A stretch of 64,000 nt of DNA from Paenalicyclobacillus mengziensis (GCF_017298635.1 NZ_CP071182.1:186001-250000); one strand, 5' to 3'; positions 37,101 to 45,543 are shown, numbered from the stretch's first letter. The notes: a model not told the origin generated them from the sequence alone. Numbers and translations are program-made.

Positions 37101-37814
37101 GACAGAGAGGTAGAAGGCTTCGATGTTTTGGCCGCCAAGGGTTGTGCCCATGGGTTCAATGGTGCCAGAGATGATGACTGGGACAGAGATACCTACGTCT
37201 TCGAAGGCTTGCCGAATGCCCTGGGTCGCAGCCTTGACGTTCTGCATATCCTGAGAGGTTTCGAGCAAGAGGACATCCACGCCGCCTTTGAGGAGACCCC
37301 GCACTTGCACTCTGTAGGAGGCAGCGAGCTCTTCAAACGTGGCGCCCCCGGTGATGGAGAGGCTTTTTGTTGTCGGCCCCATACTTCCCGCTACAAACCT
37401 CAGCCACTCCGCCGTCGACACTGCATCCACAGCTTGGCGGGCGATTCTGGCGGCCATCTCGTTCAGTCGCTCTGCCTCATCTTCGAGTCCGTACTCAGCA
37501 AGAACAAGCGGTGTGCCACCGAACGTGTCGGTCTCGATGATGTCTGCCCCCGCCTCGAGGTAGGCGTCGTGAATCGAACGGATGGCCTCCGGCCTCGTGT
37601 AGACCAAGTACTCGTTGCACCCGTCGTATTCGGCACCGCCAAAGTCCGCTTCAGTCAGGTTCATTTGTTGAATCATCGTCCCCATGGCCCCGTCGAGGAT
37701 GAGGATGCGCCTTCTCATCGCCTCACGCAGACGTTCAAAGCTTGGGTGCACCTGTGGCTGCTGTGGCTGCTGTGGCGCTTGGACATCTAGTCGTTCTGTT
37801 TGATTCCCGGTCAT
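34107..37814 (-). CDS. metH: Cobalamin-dependent methionine synthase
   Basis: Full-length, 1235-residue MetH. Domains in order: homocysteine-binding (DGAMGTMIQQ; zinc site GGCCGTTP near residue 313), pterin-binding (GERTNVIGSRKF onward, about 355-620), cap, B12-binding with DVHDIGKN near residue 743, and the SAM-dependent activation domain ending with RVSFGYPACPN. Two low-complexity insertions are unusual: a VGGVGG run near residue 898, from a 9-bp DNA repeat, and a Gly/Val/Ala/Thr-rich stretch within the activation region. ATG at 37814 has GGAG upstream. Preceded by a SAM-I riboswitch and terminator; followed directly by the YitJ-like gene. Confidence 0.96.
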   Translation of the reverse strand: MTGNQTERLDVQAPQQPQQPQVHPSFERLREAMRRRILILDGAMGTMIQQMNLTEADFGGAEYDGCNEYLVYTRPEAIRSIHDAYLEAGADIIETDTFGGTPLVLAEYGLEDEAERLNEMAARIARQAVDAVSTAEWLRFVAGSMGPTTKSLSITGGATFEELAASYRVQVRGLLKGGVDVLLLETSQDMQNVKAATQGIRQAFEDVGISVPVIISGTIEPMGTTLGGQNIEAFYLSVEHLHPLAVGLNCATGPEFMRDHVRTLSTLSQAGVSCYPNAGLPDENGHYHETPAAFAAKMADFARAGWLNVAGGCCGTTPSHILALREALEGVAPRTPAPVHTHAVSGLEPVYLEDDNRPILVGERTNVIGSRKFRKLIAAKDYETAAEVARAQVKSGAQVVDVCLADPDSDEVADMAAFLPHVVRKVKVPFMIDSTDANVVETALKRVQGKAIINSTNLEDGEPRLARFAGLAQGYGAALVVGTIDEKGMAVSRERKLEVALRSYDLLVHKYGMAPSDIIFDLLTFPCGTGDENYIGSARETVEGIRLLQERLPECPTILGISNVSFGLPPAGREVLNSVFLYECTKAGLGYAIVNAEKLERYASIPDAEKDLAMRLLFETSDELIAEFTAFYRDKPKESKVEKASLPLDERLARCVVDGSKEGLLEDLEEALLSRSPLEVINGPLMDGMNEVGRLFNNNELIVAEVLQSAEVMKAAVAHLEPKMEKTESANKGTVLLATVKGDVHDIGKNLVEIILANNGFKVVNLGIKVPPNELIEAARTHNPDIIGLSGLLVKSAQQMVLTAEDLKNAGIKVPVLVGGAALTKKFSYTRIQPEYDGAIVYAKDAMEGLAYANRLVSSDETRAALAKQLLQEQEEMSSRQTQKGDSNADGVVGGVGGVGGVGGVGASAGNAPRASDISRTAPVFSPPDLTRHILRDIPLSYIRPYLNLQMLLGKHLGLSGNVEKRLAEGDEKAVALLDVVDDLLRQGAADGFLKVSAVYQFFPAVASGDEVWILKPDDVGVGVGTGAGAAVGPTVGSTEVSGSAVRAGGRAGVASTRTGASLSEARVLERFCFPRQSKPPYLCLADFIRPVEGDVTDYVAMLTVTAGTGVRDVAEAWKESGDYLRAHALQALALELAEASAERVHHVIRDAWGFPDGIEMTMRERFIARYQGIRVSFGYPACPNLEDQAQLFRLLKPEDIGVELTDGFMMEPEASVSALVFSHPEARYFNVDIG

Positions 37815-37947
37815 CTATATCCGCTCCGCCCTTGTCTTTTACTAGCGTTCAATTAGAGTTCAATCGTGCTGGTCCTGTTACAACCGTTAGGCTGTTAAAG
37901 CCGAAAGCCCCCGACAATTCTGCGCACCGGATGGTGGTCAGATATGC

Positions 37948-37984
37948 AAAAGGCCCCTTCTGCTCACAAAGAGAGAAGAGGCCC
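37948..37984 (-). terminator. Riboswitch-controlled terminator before metH
   Basis: On the minus strand GGGCCTCTTCT pairs with AGAAGGGGCC, followed by TTTTGC. It lies between the SAM-I aptamer and metH, as expected for the OFF-state terminator. Confidence 0.85.
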
Positions 37985-38011
37985 ATCAGTTCGCATTCAA
38001 ACAGGCGCGTC

Positions 38012-38130
38012 GACTTCTCATCTTCGGATCTATCCTGAGATCCTCTGAAATTGGCACCGGGCATCGCACATGGAGATGCTGGTTGCCGAAGCGTCACAGG
38101 GTCAGTCCCTCAGCTTCTCGCGATAAGAGG
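38012..38130 (-). promoter_or_regulatory. SAM-I (S-box) riboswitch
   Basis: Read on the minus strand, the conserved elements appear in order: CTCTTATCGCGAGAAG, TGAGGGACTGACCCTGTGA, CGGCAACC, GGTGCCAATTTC and GATGAGAAG. These are the P1 strands, kink-turn and SAM-binding core of the S-box. With the terminator at 37948-37984 it should switch off metH and the YitJ-like gene when SAM is plentiful. A possible promoter (TTGACA, 38222-38227; TATCCT, 38200-38205) lies 70 bp upstream. Confidence 0.95.
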
Positions 38131-38277
38131 TTGTCCGAACTTATATCCTCGAAAATGCATATACTCGGACAGACACGATCTCGCTATTCGATTAGCGTCA
38201 GGATATCAGATTCTTCGGTCTTGTCAACCACCTACCGAGAGATATGGGATAAACACGTTGCGACGACGCAGTAGTAT

Positions 38278-38335
38278 TGACATGACCTACACACGTTGAT
38301 ATGACCTACACCGCGCACTGACATGACCTACACAG
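38278..38335. repeat. Direct repeats upstream of the FMN reductase
   Basis: Three copies of TGACATGACCTACAC (second copy TGATATG) lie about 20-21 bp apart. Further short duplications (ACGGTAGACCT; ACAACAATTCG) follow up to about 38505. Between the riboswitch promoter and 38602 I see no gene I can support. Confidence 0.65.
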
Positions 38336-38601
38336 CCCCACAAAGTAACTCCATGTGGCGAACTCTATGAACGTGGAGATGATGGCTATACGACTCTATA
38401 CAGCAGACCATGCACAACTGGCATCACACAACAATTCGGACCAGTTGTTTACGGTAGACCTGTACGGTAGACCTTGTGTGTTGCTAACTCTACACAACAA
38501 TTCGACACCGTGTATCGGAACAGAAATTCTATACTAGGTATGTAAATCGAAGCTGAGTAGGAGAATAGCATCCATTACGAATTAAAGGAGATTCGGGGCA
38601 T

Positions 38602-39165
38602 ATGAGTGAATCACTTACGATTGTCGGTATCGCAGGCAGTTTGAGGGCTCAGTCTTACAATCGACAACTCTTGGCGGCAGCAGGTGAACTTCTGCCAAAT
38701 GACGTTCGGTTTATACTTGCGGACATTTCAAATGTACCGCTCTACAACGAAGACCTGGAAAGTGCATTGCCGGAGGCAGTCGTTACGCTAAAACAAACTG
38801 TCGAGTCTGCGGATGGCGTGATATTCGCCACACCTGAATACAATGGCTCCATCCCTGGTGTATTAAAAAACGTCATCGATTGGCTAACACGGCCTCGTGG
38901 GCAAAGCTCTCTTAATGGGAAACCCGCTGGGATTATCGGTGGCACGACAGGGATGTTCGGCGCTGTGAACGCCCAGATGCATCTACGTCACATCTTGCCC
39001 CTATTAAACATGTACGTAATTCCCCAGCCATTGGTGCTGATTAGTCAAATACAGAACAAACTTGATGCCGCAGGACACTTGACAGACGAGACGTCACAGA
39101 AGTTCTTGCAACAACATCTCGACAGGCTGGTCAGCGTGGCGAGACGCATGAAAAACGAACAATAG
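38602..39165 (+). CDS. NADPH-dependent FMN reductase
   Basis: A 187-residue flavodoxin-like oxidoreductase. The phosphate-binding loop is GIAGSLRAQSYNRQLL and the flavin contact motif is TPEYNGSIPGVLKNVIDWLTR, both typical of the azobenzene/chromate/quinone reductase branch (YieF/ChrR). ATG follows AAAGGAGATTCGGGG. It stands alone, with repeated sequences upstream that could be operators. The physiological substrate is probably quinones or free flavin; this is a family inference. Confidence 0.9.
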   Translation: MSESLTIVGIAGSLRAQSYNRQLLAAAGELLPNDVRFILADISNVPLYNEDLESALPEAVVTLKQTVESADGVIFATPEYNGSIPGVLKNVIDWLTRPRGQSSLNGKPAGIIGGTTGMFGAVNAQMHLRHILPLLNMYVIPQPLVLISQIQNKLDAAGHLTDETSQKFLQQHLDRLVSVARRMKNEQ

Positions 39166-39234
39166 ATTGAGAGACAGATGGGGAGAGGACGGGTGCTGTC
39201 GAGCACTTGCACGGCGTACCTCTCCCGAAACTGG

Positions 39235-39612
39235 TCAGGAGTGGTCTGCCTCTGCCTCTGCCTCTGCCTCTGCCTCTGCCTCTGCCTCTGCCTCTGCCTC
39301 TGCCTCTGCCTCTGCCTCTGCCTCTGGCAACACTGGTGTGTACAGCGTTCGTTGTCTTTTCTCGAGCATTGGAATCACAGTGTCAAGGACCAGTCGCTTA
39401 AAATACGAGGTCTCCGAATGCTTGGCAAGTGCCTCTTCATCCTCGTACTGTTCAAAGAGTAAAAACGAGTCAGGGTCATCTTTACCACGATTGACCAGGT
39501 AATATAGGCACCCCTTCTCTTCTTTGACGAGCGGCATCATTTCAAGCAACGCCTTTTCGACCGCATCACCCATACCTGGTTTGCACTGGTAGTTTGCTGT
39601 AAGTACGATCAC
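39235..39612 (-). CDS. ABM-family monooxygenase with (Glu-Ala)n tail
   Basis: A small antibiotic-biosynthesis-monooxygenase (ABM) protein of about 125 residues. GTG at 39612 follows GGGGAGGAC. The ferredoxin-like dimer fold is indicated by VIVLTANYQCKPG, LLEMMPLVKEEKGCLYYLV and SFLLFEQYEDEEALAKHSET. Family members oxidise quinol-type compounds or degrade haem. The last ~30 residues are an uninterrupted Glu-Ala repeat from thirteen TCTGCC hexamers (39245-39322), absent from normal ABM proteins. It converges with the FMN reductase. Confidence 0.82.
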   Translation of the reverse strand: MIVLTANYQCKPGMGDAVEKALLEMMPLVKEEKGCLYYLVNRGKDDPDSFLLFEQYEDEEALAKHSETSYFKRLVLDTVIPMLEKRQRTLYTPVLPEAEAEAEAEAEAEAEAEAEAEAEAEADHS

Positions 39613-39763
39613 GCTGTTGTCCTCCCCTGTTTTTTGCTGGCCTGACGGTAGAAGTTTCACGTTAGTAGAAGTTTCACTGCGATCGGAGCGTCTCAACGCC
39701 AACTCGAATCGCGCTTACGCATCGTGGATGTGTAAGGAGGAGAGACAACTACTGCGCCAAGCC

Positions 39764-39976
39764 AATAAAGCGCTGTGGAAGCGTTATAGTGTTGCACACC
39801 GCCGGACTGGCAAACAAATAACGCGTTGTCAAAGCGTTAAGTCCTGGACCTAGGCAAATAGCGCGTTAGGAAAGTGTTATTCCACTCCGCTTGACACAAT
39901 AACGCGCCAGGAGCGCGTTATTTCCTTACAACCTACCCTAAAGGATGGCAAATAGCGCGTCCACAACGCGTTATCT
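39764..39976. repeat. Five-palindrome element, copy G (complete)
   Basis: Units start at 39764, 39817, 39857, 39898 and 39951 (53-40-41-53 bp). Unit 4 is identical to copies E and F. A sixth unit lies apart at 40101-40124, after the tandem array. Confidence 0.92.
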
Positions 39977-39978
39977 CC

Positions 39979-40096
39979 CGATCCCGTCCGATCCCGTCCG
40001 ATCCCGTCCGATCCCGTCCGATCCCGTCCGATCCCGTCCGATCCGGTGCGATCCGGTGCGATCCCGTGCGATCCGACCCGATCCGGTCCCGTCCGA
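39979..40096. repeat. 10-bp tandem array after copy G
   Basis: About eleven units of ATCCCGTCCG (six perfect, then ATCCGGTGCG variants) start directly after palindrome unit 5. Confidence 0.92.
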
Positions 40097-40160
40097 TACG
40101 AATAGCGCTCTCCCAACTCGCTATCGCCCAACCACAAGGAGCAACAGACCCACAAAGGTG

Positions 40161-40184
40161 AGCAGGGGACATATCGTCCCCTGC
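40161..40184. repeat. Second palindrome family, copy 3
   Basis: GCAGGGGACATATCGTCCCCTGC: nine-base arms GCAGGGGAC and GTCCCCTGC around ATATC, 37 bp after the extra unit of element G. The 39613-40272 gap holds element G, its array and this palindrome only. Confidence 0.75.
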
Positions 40185-40272
40185 AATCGAATACGCTCTA
40201 TGCCCCACCGCCAGTCCCGCTAGCCACAGCCACTGCGATGCCCCACCGCCAGTCCCGCCGTGTCCGCCAGGC

Positions 40273-41967
40273 TTAGAGGGTGCTGTCGTTGACGCCGTCG
40301 AGCCAAGCCTCAATGTCGCCGATGACCGATTCTACACACCCGGTATCAAACGGTGAGATGAGGTTGGCTGTCTGCACCAACTCGAGGAATGACTTGCTGC
40401 CACCCTGTTTGCACAGATTCAGGTAGTCTCCCCAGGCCCGTTCCCGGTCTTCGTTTGCCTTTTTCCAAAACTGGAATGCGCAAATCTGCGCCAAGGTGTA
40501 GTCGATGTAGTAGAACGGGACGCCAAAGATGTGACCCTGCTGATGCCAAAAGGCGCCACTCTCCAGGTAATCGTTGCCTTCGTAATTGCGGTGCGGGAGG
40601 TATTTCTTCTCAATCCTGCGCCACGCTGCCCGCCGCTGCGCGGGTGATACATCCGGATTCTCGTACACAAAGTGCTGGAACTCATCTACGGCAACACCGT
40701 ACGGAATGAACTGGAGCGCGTCCGCGAGGTGCATAAACTTGAACTTCTCCGTCTCCTCTTCGAAGAAGAGGTCCATCCACGGCCACGTGAAAAACTCCAT
40801 GCTCATCGAGTGAATCTCCGCAGACTCCATGGTCGGGAACCCGTATTCCGGAAGTTCAAAGTGGCGGCTGCTGTACGACTGGAAGGCATGCCCCGCTTCA
40901 TGCGTCAGCACAGTGACGTCGCCAAACGTGCCATTGAAGTTCGAGAAGATGAACGGAACCTTGTATTTGCCAAGGCCCGTGCAATAGCCGCCCGCGTTTT
41001 TACCCTTCTTGCTGACAAGGTCCATGAGATGATTGTCGGTCATCACCGTGAAAAACTCGTCTGTCTCTGGTGACAGTTCCATGTACATCCGCTTGCCCTT
41101 GTCCACAATCCAATCCGGGTCGCCGTGCGGTTTCGGGTTCCCCGACGGGAACTTGAATCCTTCGTCGTAGTACTTCAGTTCATCCACGCCGATCCGATCT
41201 TTTTGCCGCTCCCGCAGCGCCGTCGCCACAGGCACGATGAACTCTTCCACCTGTTTGCGGAAGTTGGCAACCATTTCTGCGTTGTAATCCGACCGTGATA
41301 GTCGCAGGTATCCAAGTTCCGTGAAGGTCTTGTACCCGAGTTTTCGGGCAAGCTCAGTACGGGTCTTAACGAGGCCATCGTAAATCTCGTCAAGTTCGTC
41401 TTGGTGCTCGATGAAGAAGTTGTAGCGGGCTTCATACGCGCGTTTGCGCATCTCTCTATCTGGTGAGGTCAAAAATGGACCCATCTGTGCGAGATTCCGG
41501 TCTTCTCCTTCAAAGTCAATCTTTGCCGAAGCAATCAACCTGTCATACTCGCTCGCCAGTTTGTTTTCTTTCTGAAGATCTGCAAGAATCACCGGATCGA
41601 ACGTCTTCACAGTCATTTCAGCGAGGCGAAACAGTTGCTTGCCCCAACTCTGCTCGAGTTCCGAACGAAACGGCGACTTCACCAGTGCCTGGTAAAACTG
41701 CGTGGATAACGCTTGCATGCGGGGCTGGTTCTCGTCGAAGTAATCGTTCTCTGCGTCGTAGAACTCGTCATTGGTATCGATACTGTGGCGAACCTGAGCC
41801 AGTGTCCCCATTGTCTCGACTTCAACACGCAGGTCGTTGATTTCCTTCATGACCGCGTTTTGGGCGTCCGCCGTGCCTGCGTTTTCGAATTTGGTCAACA
41901 GCTCACTGAATTGCTTTTCTACCTGCTCTATGTCTGGCCGTTCGTACGTCATCTCTTCAAACTTCAT
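40273..41967 (-). CDS. pepF: M3 family oligoendopeptidase
   Basis: A 564-residue cytoplasmic zinc peptidase. The active site is HEAGHAFQSYSSRH (HExxH plus the downstream ESAEIHSMSME glutamate region). The N-terminal helical domain is typical of the M3B/PepF branch. It cuts short peptides of roughly 6-20 residues. ATG follows GGAGGAGGCC. The S9 peptidase gene ends 97 bp upstream on the same strand, so both may belong to one peptide-utilisation transcript. Confidence 0.92.
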   Translation of the reverse strand: MKFEEMTYERPDIEQVEKQFSELLTKFENAGTADAQNAVMKEINDLRVEVETMGTLAQVRHSIDTNDEFYDAENDYFDENQPRMQALSTQFYQALVKSPFRSELEQSWGKQLFRLAEMTVKTFDPVILADLQKENKLASEYDRLIASAKIDFEGEDRNLAQMGPFLTSPDREMRKRAYEARYNFFIEHQDELDEIYDGLVKTRTELARKLGYKTFTELGYLRLSRSDYNAEMVANFRKQVEEFIVPVATALRERQKDRIGVDELKYYDEGFKFPSGNPKPHGDPDWIVDKGKRMYMELSPETDEFFTVMTDNHLMDLVSKKGKNAGGYCTGLGKYKVPFIFSNFNGTFGDVTVLTHEAGHAFQSYSSRHFELPEYGFPTMESAEIHSMSMEFFTWPWMDLFFEEETEKFKFMHLADALQFIPYGVAVDEFQHFVYENPDVSPAQRRAAWRRIEKKYLPHRNYEGNDYLESGAFWHQQGHIFGVPFYYIDYTLAQICAFQFWKKANEDRERAWGDYLNLCKQGGSKSFLELVQTANLISPFDTGCVESVIGDIEAWLDGVNDSTL

Positions 41968-42064
41968 CCAAAGTGGCCTCCTCCAGCTGGTGCTAGTCCT
42001 GGTGCTTCATTTTTGTATCGTTCTCCGAGACTTGCAAAGTCATCCAATGCGTTCGTCGAGACGG

Positions 42065-43999
42065 TCAATCCTCGTCCAGATTGTCAATCGGAATCGGGTC
42101 AATGTGTTCTGCCGGTTCAAACCCAAACACCCGTGAGTAGAAGTAGAATTCGCCGTCCTGCGCACGCTGAATGTTTTCAGCGCGTCGGAAGCCGTGCCCC
42201 TCGCCCGGAAATGCAACGTAGGAAACGGGGAGGCCTTTTTTGCGGAGTGCCTCCACCATCAACTCAGCCTGATTCGGCGGGACGATTTTGTCGTCGAGAC
42301 CCTGGAAGAAGGCCACCGGGCAAGAGAGCTGGTCTGTGAAGTGAATCGGCGAGCGGTTGTAATAGACGTCCTTCGCTTGCGGGTAGGGTCCAAGCAGGCT
42401 ATCCATGTAGCGTGACTCAAACTTGTGCGTCTCCGTCGCAAAGACTTCCAGTTCGCTAAGACCAAAGTAACTGGCTCCGGCGTTAAACACATCACGGAAT
42501 ACGAGCGATGCGAGTGTCGTATAGCCACCGGCACTGCCTCCTGCAATCGCGAGCCGCTTGCCGTCGACCTCACCGCGTTTTGCCAAGTACAGCGCGCCGT
42601 TTGAGCAATCGTCGACGTCAACGATGCCCCACTGACCTTTCAACCTGTCGCGGTACTCACGGCCATACCCCGTCGATCCGCCGTAGTTTACGTCGAGTAC
42701 AGCAAATCCACGGCTGGTCCAATACTGTTTGGCGAGACTCAGCACGCTTGACGCCGCGCTTGTCGGGCCTCCGTGGGAGAGGACGAGGAGTGGCGGCTTT
42801 TCTCCCTCCGGTGCAGTGTAGTCTGGGTTCGTTGGACGATAGTAGATGCCATAAGCGGTCTTGCCGTTTTCAGTCGGGAACTCGATGGACCGAGGAATCG
42901 ACAAGTAAGCAGGGTCGATGGTCAGTTCGGTCGACTTCTGCAGGACCTGTGGTTCCGATCCGTTTACCTTGGCCATGACAACTGCAGGAAAACTGGTCGG
43001 TGACCCCCCAAGAAACACGACGCGCTGGCCGTCCGTATGGATGGAGCTGAAAGACGTATATTCACTTTCGATGGGGCGAAGCGTTCCGCTCTCTGTATCA
43101 ATCTGCGCCAGATGCCATAACCCGTTTTTGGTGTAGTTACAGATGATGGTGGATGCATCGATAAAATCGTAGTCAGACTGGCCAAAGGCCCAGTTTGGGG
43201 ACGTGAAATCAGCCTCCATGGCTGCGACGGTCTCCGTTTCCCCATCCTTGAATCGCTTGATGTTCCACCAATTGCTCTCATCGGAGATGTAGTACAAAAC
43301 CCCGTCTGGGGACCATTTGGGCTGAAGAATGGACTGGCCGTCGCCACCTGCAACCTTCTCGAAATCGCTGAGGCTACCATCCTCTGCTACACGGGCTGTC
43401 CAGAGCTCAGTATCATCCCAGGGCATGTTTGGGTGATTCCACGTCACGTAGGCTAGCCTCGTGCCGTCTTTGCTTAGCCTCGGAAAGGCATAAAAGTCGT
43501 TGCCCGAAACCAACACCCGTTCTCCGCTGCCATCCGTGTTCACTGCCACAATGGTGTTTTCTGCAAAGATGTCCGATTTTGTGTGGTCTTCTCGAACGCC
43601 AACCCAGTGTCCTCGGGCCACGTCAATCTCCCCATCGGCGTAGCGCATCTTGGAGTCCTCGGTTAAGGCCCTGATGCGCCCATCGCGAGACCTGACGTAC
43701 AGATGGTTGTCGTCAAAATTTGAAAAATAAACGCTGCCGTCACGTATCGCCACAGCGCCGCCGCCGTATTCATGAACCCTGTCCCTGGCGTTATATGGTT
43801 GTGGTGTCAGTTCCTCGACAGACCCGTCCGGTGTCCGGCGCATCACGACACTGCGTCCGCCTTCTGTGGGTCGGCTCTCCATCCAGTAGGTGTCCGAACC
43901 GTCAACAAGAACCTGTTCAAAGCGAATGGTGCCTTTCACCATCAATTCTGATGTGATGGGTGACCTCCAGCTTCCGTAAGGTGCTATTTGCTTTGCCAC
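42065..43999 (-). CDS. S9 family peptidase (acylaminoacyl/dipeptidyl type)
   Basis: A 644-residue serine peptidase. The N-terminal ~370 residues form a beta-propeller with repeated WSPDG/LSKDG-like blades (FPRLSKDGTRLAYVTW, LQPKWSPDGVLYYISD). The C-terminal alpha/beta hydrolase has the nucleophile motif GGSAGGYTT, the oxyanion motif LSHGGPTSAA, then D (QGLDDKIVPP) and H (PGEGHGFRR). No signal peptide is seen. GTG follows GAGGGAGGTAC. It probably removes acyl-amino acids or dipeptides from small peptides. Confidence 0.92.
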   Translation of the reverse strand: MAKQIAPYGSWRSPITSELMVKGTIRFEQVLVDGSDTYWMESRPTEGGRSVVMRRTPDGSVEELTPQPYNARDRVHEYGGGAVAIRDGSVYFSNFDDNHLYVRSRDGRIRALTEDSKMRYADGEIDVARGHWVGVREDHTKSDIFAENTIVAVNTDGSGERVLVSGNDFYAFPRLSKDGTRLAYVTWNHPNMPWDDTELWTARVAEDGSLSDFEKVAGGDGQSILQPKWSPDGVLYYISDESNWWNIKRFKDGETETVAAMEADFTSPNWAFGQSDYDFIDASTIICNYTKNGLWHLAQIDTESGTLRPIESEYTSFSSIHTDGQRVVFLGGSPTSFPAVVMAKVNGSEPQVLQKSTELTIDPAYLSIPRSIEFPTENGKTAYGIYYRPTNPDYTAPEGEKPPLLVLSHGGPTSAASSVLSLAKQYWTSRGFAVLDVNYGGSTGYGREYRDRLKGQWGIVDVDDCSNGALYLAKRGEVDGKRLAIAGGSAGGYTTLASLVFRDVFNAGASYFGLSELEVFATETHKFESRYMDSLLGPYPQAKDVYYNRSPIHFTDQLSCPVAFFQGLDDKIVPPNQAELMVEALRKKGLPVSYVAFPGEGHGFRRAENIQRAQDGEFYFYSRVFGFEPAEHIDPIPIDNLDED

Positions 44000-44071
44000 G
44001 TATGTACCTCCCTCATCATCGTAAAACTCTTACTATTCTAGCACGTATATACACCGAGCAGAAAATTGCGC

Positions 44072-44170
44072 CATCAATCTGCGTCAAATGCGGTATGGGC
44101 AACCCATTCATCAATCTGCGTCAAATGCGGTATGGGCGACCCATTCATCAATCTTCGCGAAATGCGGTAT
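44072..44170. repeat. 37-bp triplicated segment ahead of the M24 peptidase
   Basis: A 37-bp segment (core AAATGCGGTAT, copies at 44087, 44124 and 44161) is repeated three times between two divergent peptidase genes. In the third copy TATGGG has become TATGAT, a better -10 box. Confidence 0.85.
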
Positions 44171-44207
44171 GATGGAAGTCGTAAACGGTGAAGGAGGGGT
44201 ACATACG

Positions 44208-45470
44208 ATGAGTCACAGCTTGAACGCAGGGTTTTTTACCAGTAATCGGAAACGCTTGGCCGAATCGATGAAAGACTATTCCATCCTTGTCTTGTTCGCA
44301 GGAAAGGCTCCGCACCGATCTGCAGATAGCGACTATGCCTTCACGCCAAATCGGAATTTTTACTACCTCACCGGCATTGACCGCGAAAATGTCATTTTGC
44401 GTATCGTCAAACGCGACGGCGACATCGAAGAGACATTGTACGTGGAACGACCGGATGAAATTGCAGCGAAGTGGACAGGGGAGCGTCTGAGCGCCGAAGC
44501 AGCAGCCAATGCCTCCGGCGTCAAGTCCATCGCCTACCTTGACGAGTTTCACGATCAGTTCAAGGGGCTGTTCCGTCGCACCATGTTCAAGCAATTGTAT
44601 CTGACATTTGAGTCTGAGTCGTGGGACACTCCAAACACCCCCGCTCATCAATTCGCGGCGCAAGTGCGCGAGCGGATGCCGCACTTGAAAATCCGCAACG
44701 CCTTCCCGCTCATTACCGAACTGCGCGCAGTCAAGTCTGAAGCTGAAATTGCGCAGATTCGACAGGCCATCGACATCACGAATGACGGAATTCTGAACAT
44801 GCTCAAAAACGTCAAGCCTGGAATGATGGAATACCAGTTGGAAGCCCACTTTAACTTCGCGTTAAAAACGGCTGGGGTACGCGATCATGCTTTTCCATCC
44901 ATCATCGCCGGCGGCAAACGCGCGACGGTGCTGCACTACGTTGAAAACAATCAAGAACTCAAAGACGGTGAGTTGGTTCTCATCGACCTCGGTGCGGCCT
45001 GGAACTACTATAGTGGCGACATCTCGCGGACATTCCCCGTCAGTGGTAAGTTCACGCCTCGGCAGCGCGAGATCTATGAAATCGTCCTCACAGCTGAGGA
45101 GGAAACGATGGCTGCTGTCAAACCAGGGATGACCCTGAAAGAACTGAACGACGTGACCAAGCAGGTGTTGGCGCGGGAGTTGAAGCGCATCGGCAAGATC
45201 AAGGAAGATGACGAGGTCGTCGAGTACTACTACCACAGTGTCAGTCATAGTCTCGGACTCGACACACACGATGTGTGGGACAGCTCATACAAGATTCAAC
45301 CGGGCGCGGTCATCACGATTGAGCCTGGGCTGTACCTTGCGGACGAGGGAATTGGCATTCGCATTGAAGACGACGTGGTCGTGACGAAGCATGGCTGCGA
45401 ATCGCTGTCGCCGCAGATCCCGAAATCCGTCGAAGACATTGAGCGGCTGATTCAAGAGGCAAATTCCTAA
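44208..45470 (+). CDS. pepP: Xaa-Pro aminopeptidase (M24B)
   Basis: A 420-residue metallopeptidase that removes N-terminal residues before proline. The N-terminal domain (NFYYLTGIDRENVI) is typical of PepP. The dinuclear metal ligands of the pita-bread fold appear as LIDLGAAWNYYSGDISRTFPVSG, SVSHSLGLDTHDV, TIEPGLY and RIEDDVVVT. I chose ATG at 44208 behind GAAGGAGGGG; the frame runs further upstream into the 37-bp repeats without a ribosome site. A bidirectional terminator separates it from the HD-GYP gene. Confidence 0.93.
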   Translation: MSHSLNAGFFTSNRKRLAESMKDYSILVLFAGKAPHRSADSDYAFTPNRNFYYLTGIDRENVILRIVKRDGDIEETLYVERPDEIAAKWTGERLSAEAAANASGVKSIAYLDEFHDQFKGLFRRTMFKQLYLTFESESWDTPNTPAHQFAAQVRERMPHLKIRNAFPLITELRAVKSEAEIAQIRQAIDITNDGILNMLKNVKPGMMEYQLEAHFNFALKTAGVRDHAFPSIIAGGKRATVLHYVENNQELKDGELVLIDLGAAWNYYSGDISRTFPVSGKFTPRQREIYEIVLTAEEETMAAVKPGMTLKELNDVTKQVLARELKRIGKIKEDDEVVEYYYHSVSHSLGLDTHDVWDSSYKIQPGAVITIEPGLYLADEGIGIRIEDDVVVTKHGCESLSPQIPKSVEDIERLIQEANS

Positions 45471-45543
45471 AAAGCAAACAGAACAACCAAACAGAACGAG
45501 CGAACAGGACGGGACAGAGTCCGGCTGAAGGTGGCTCGTCTCT

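Noticed and set aside
36288-37790. A 500-codon plus-strand ORF
   Set aside because: It lies antisense within metH, whose domains are complete, and has no start signal or family resemblance.
38355-38537. 60-codon ORF before the FMN reductase
   Set aside because: No ribosome site and its sequence spans short duplicated DNA segments.
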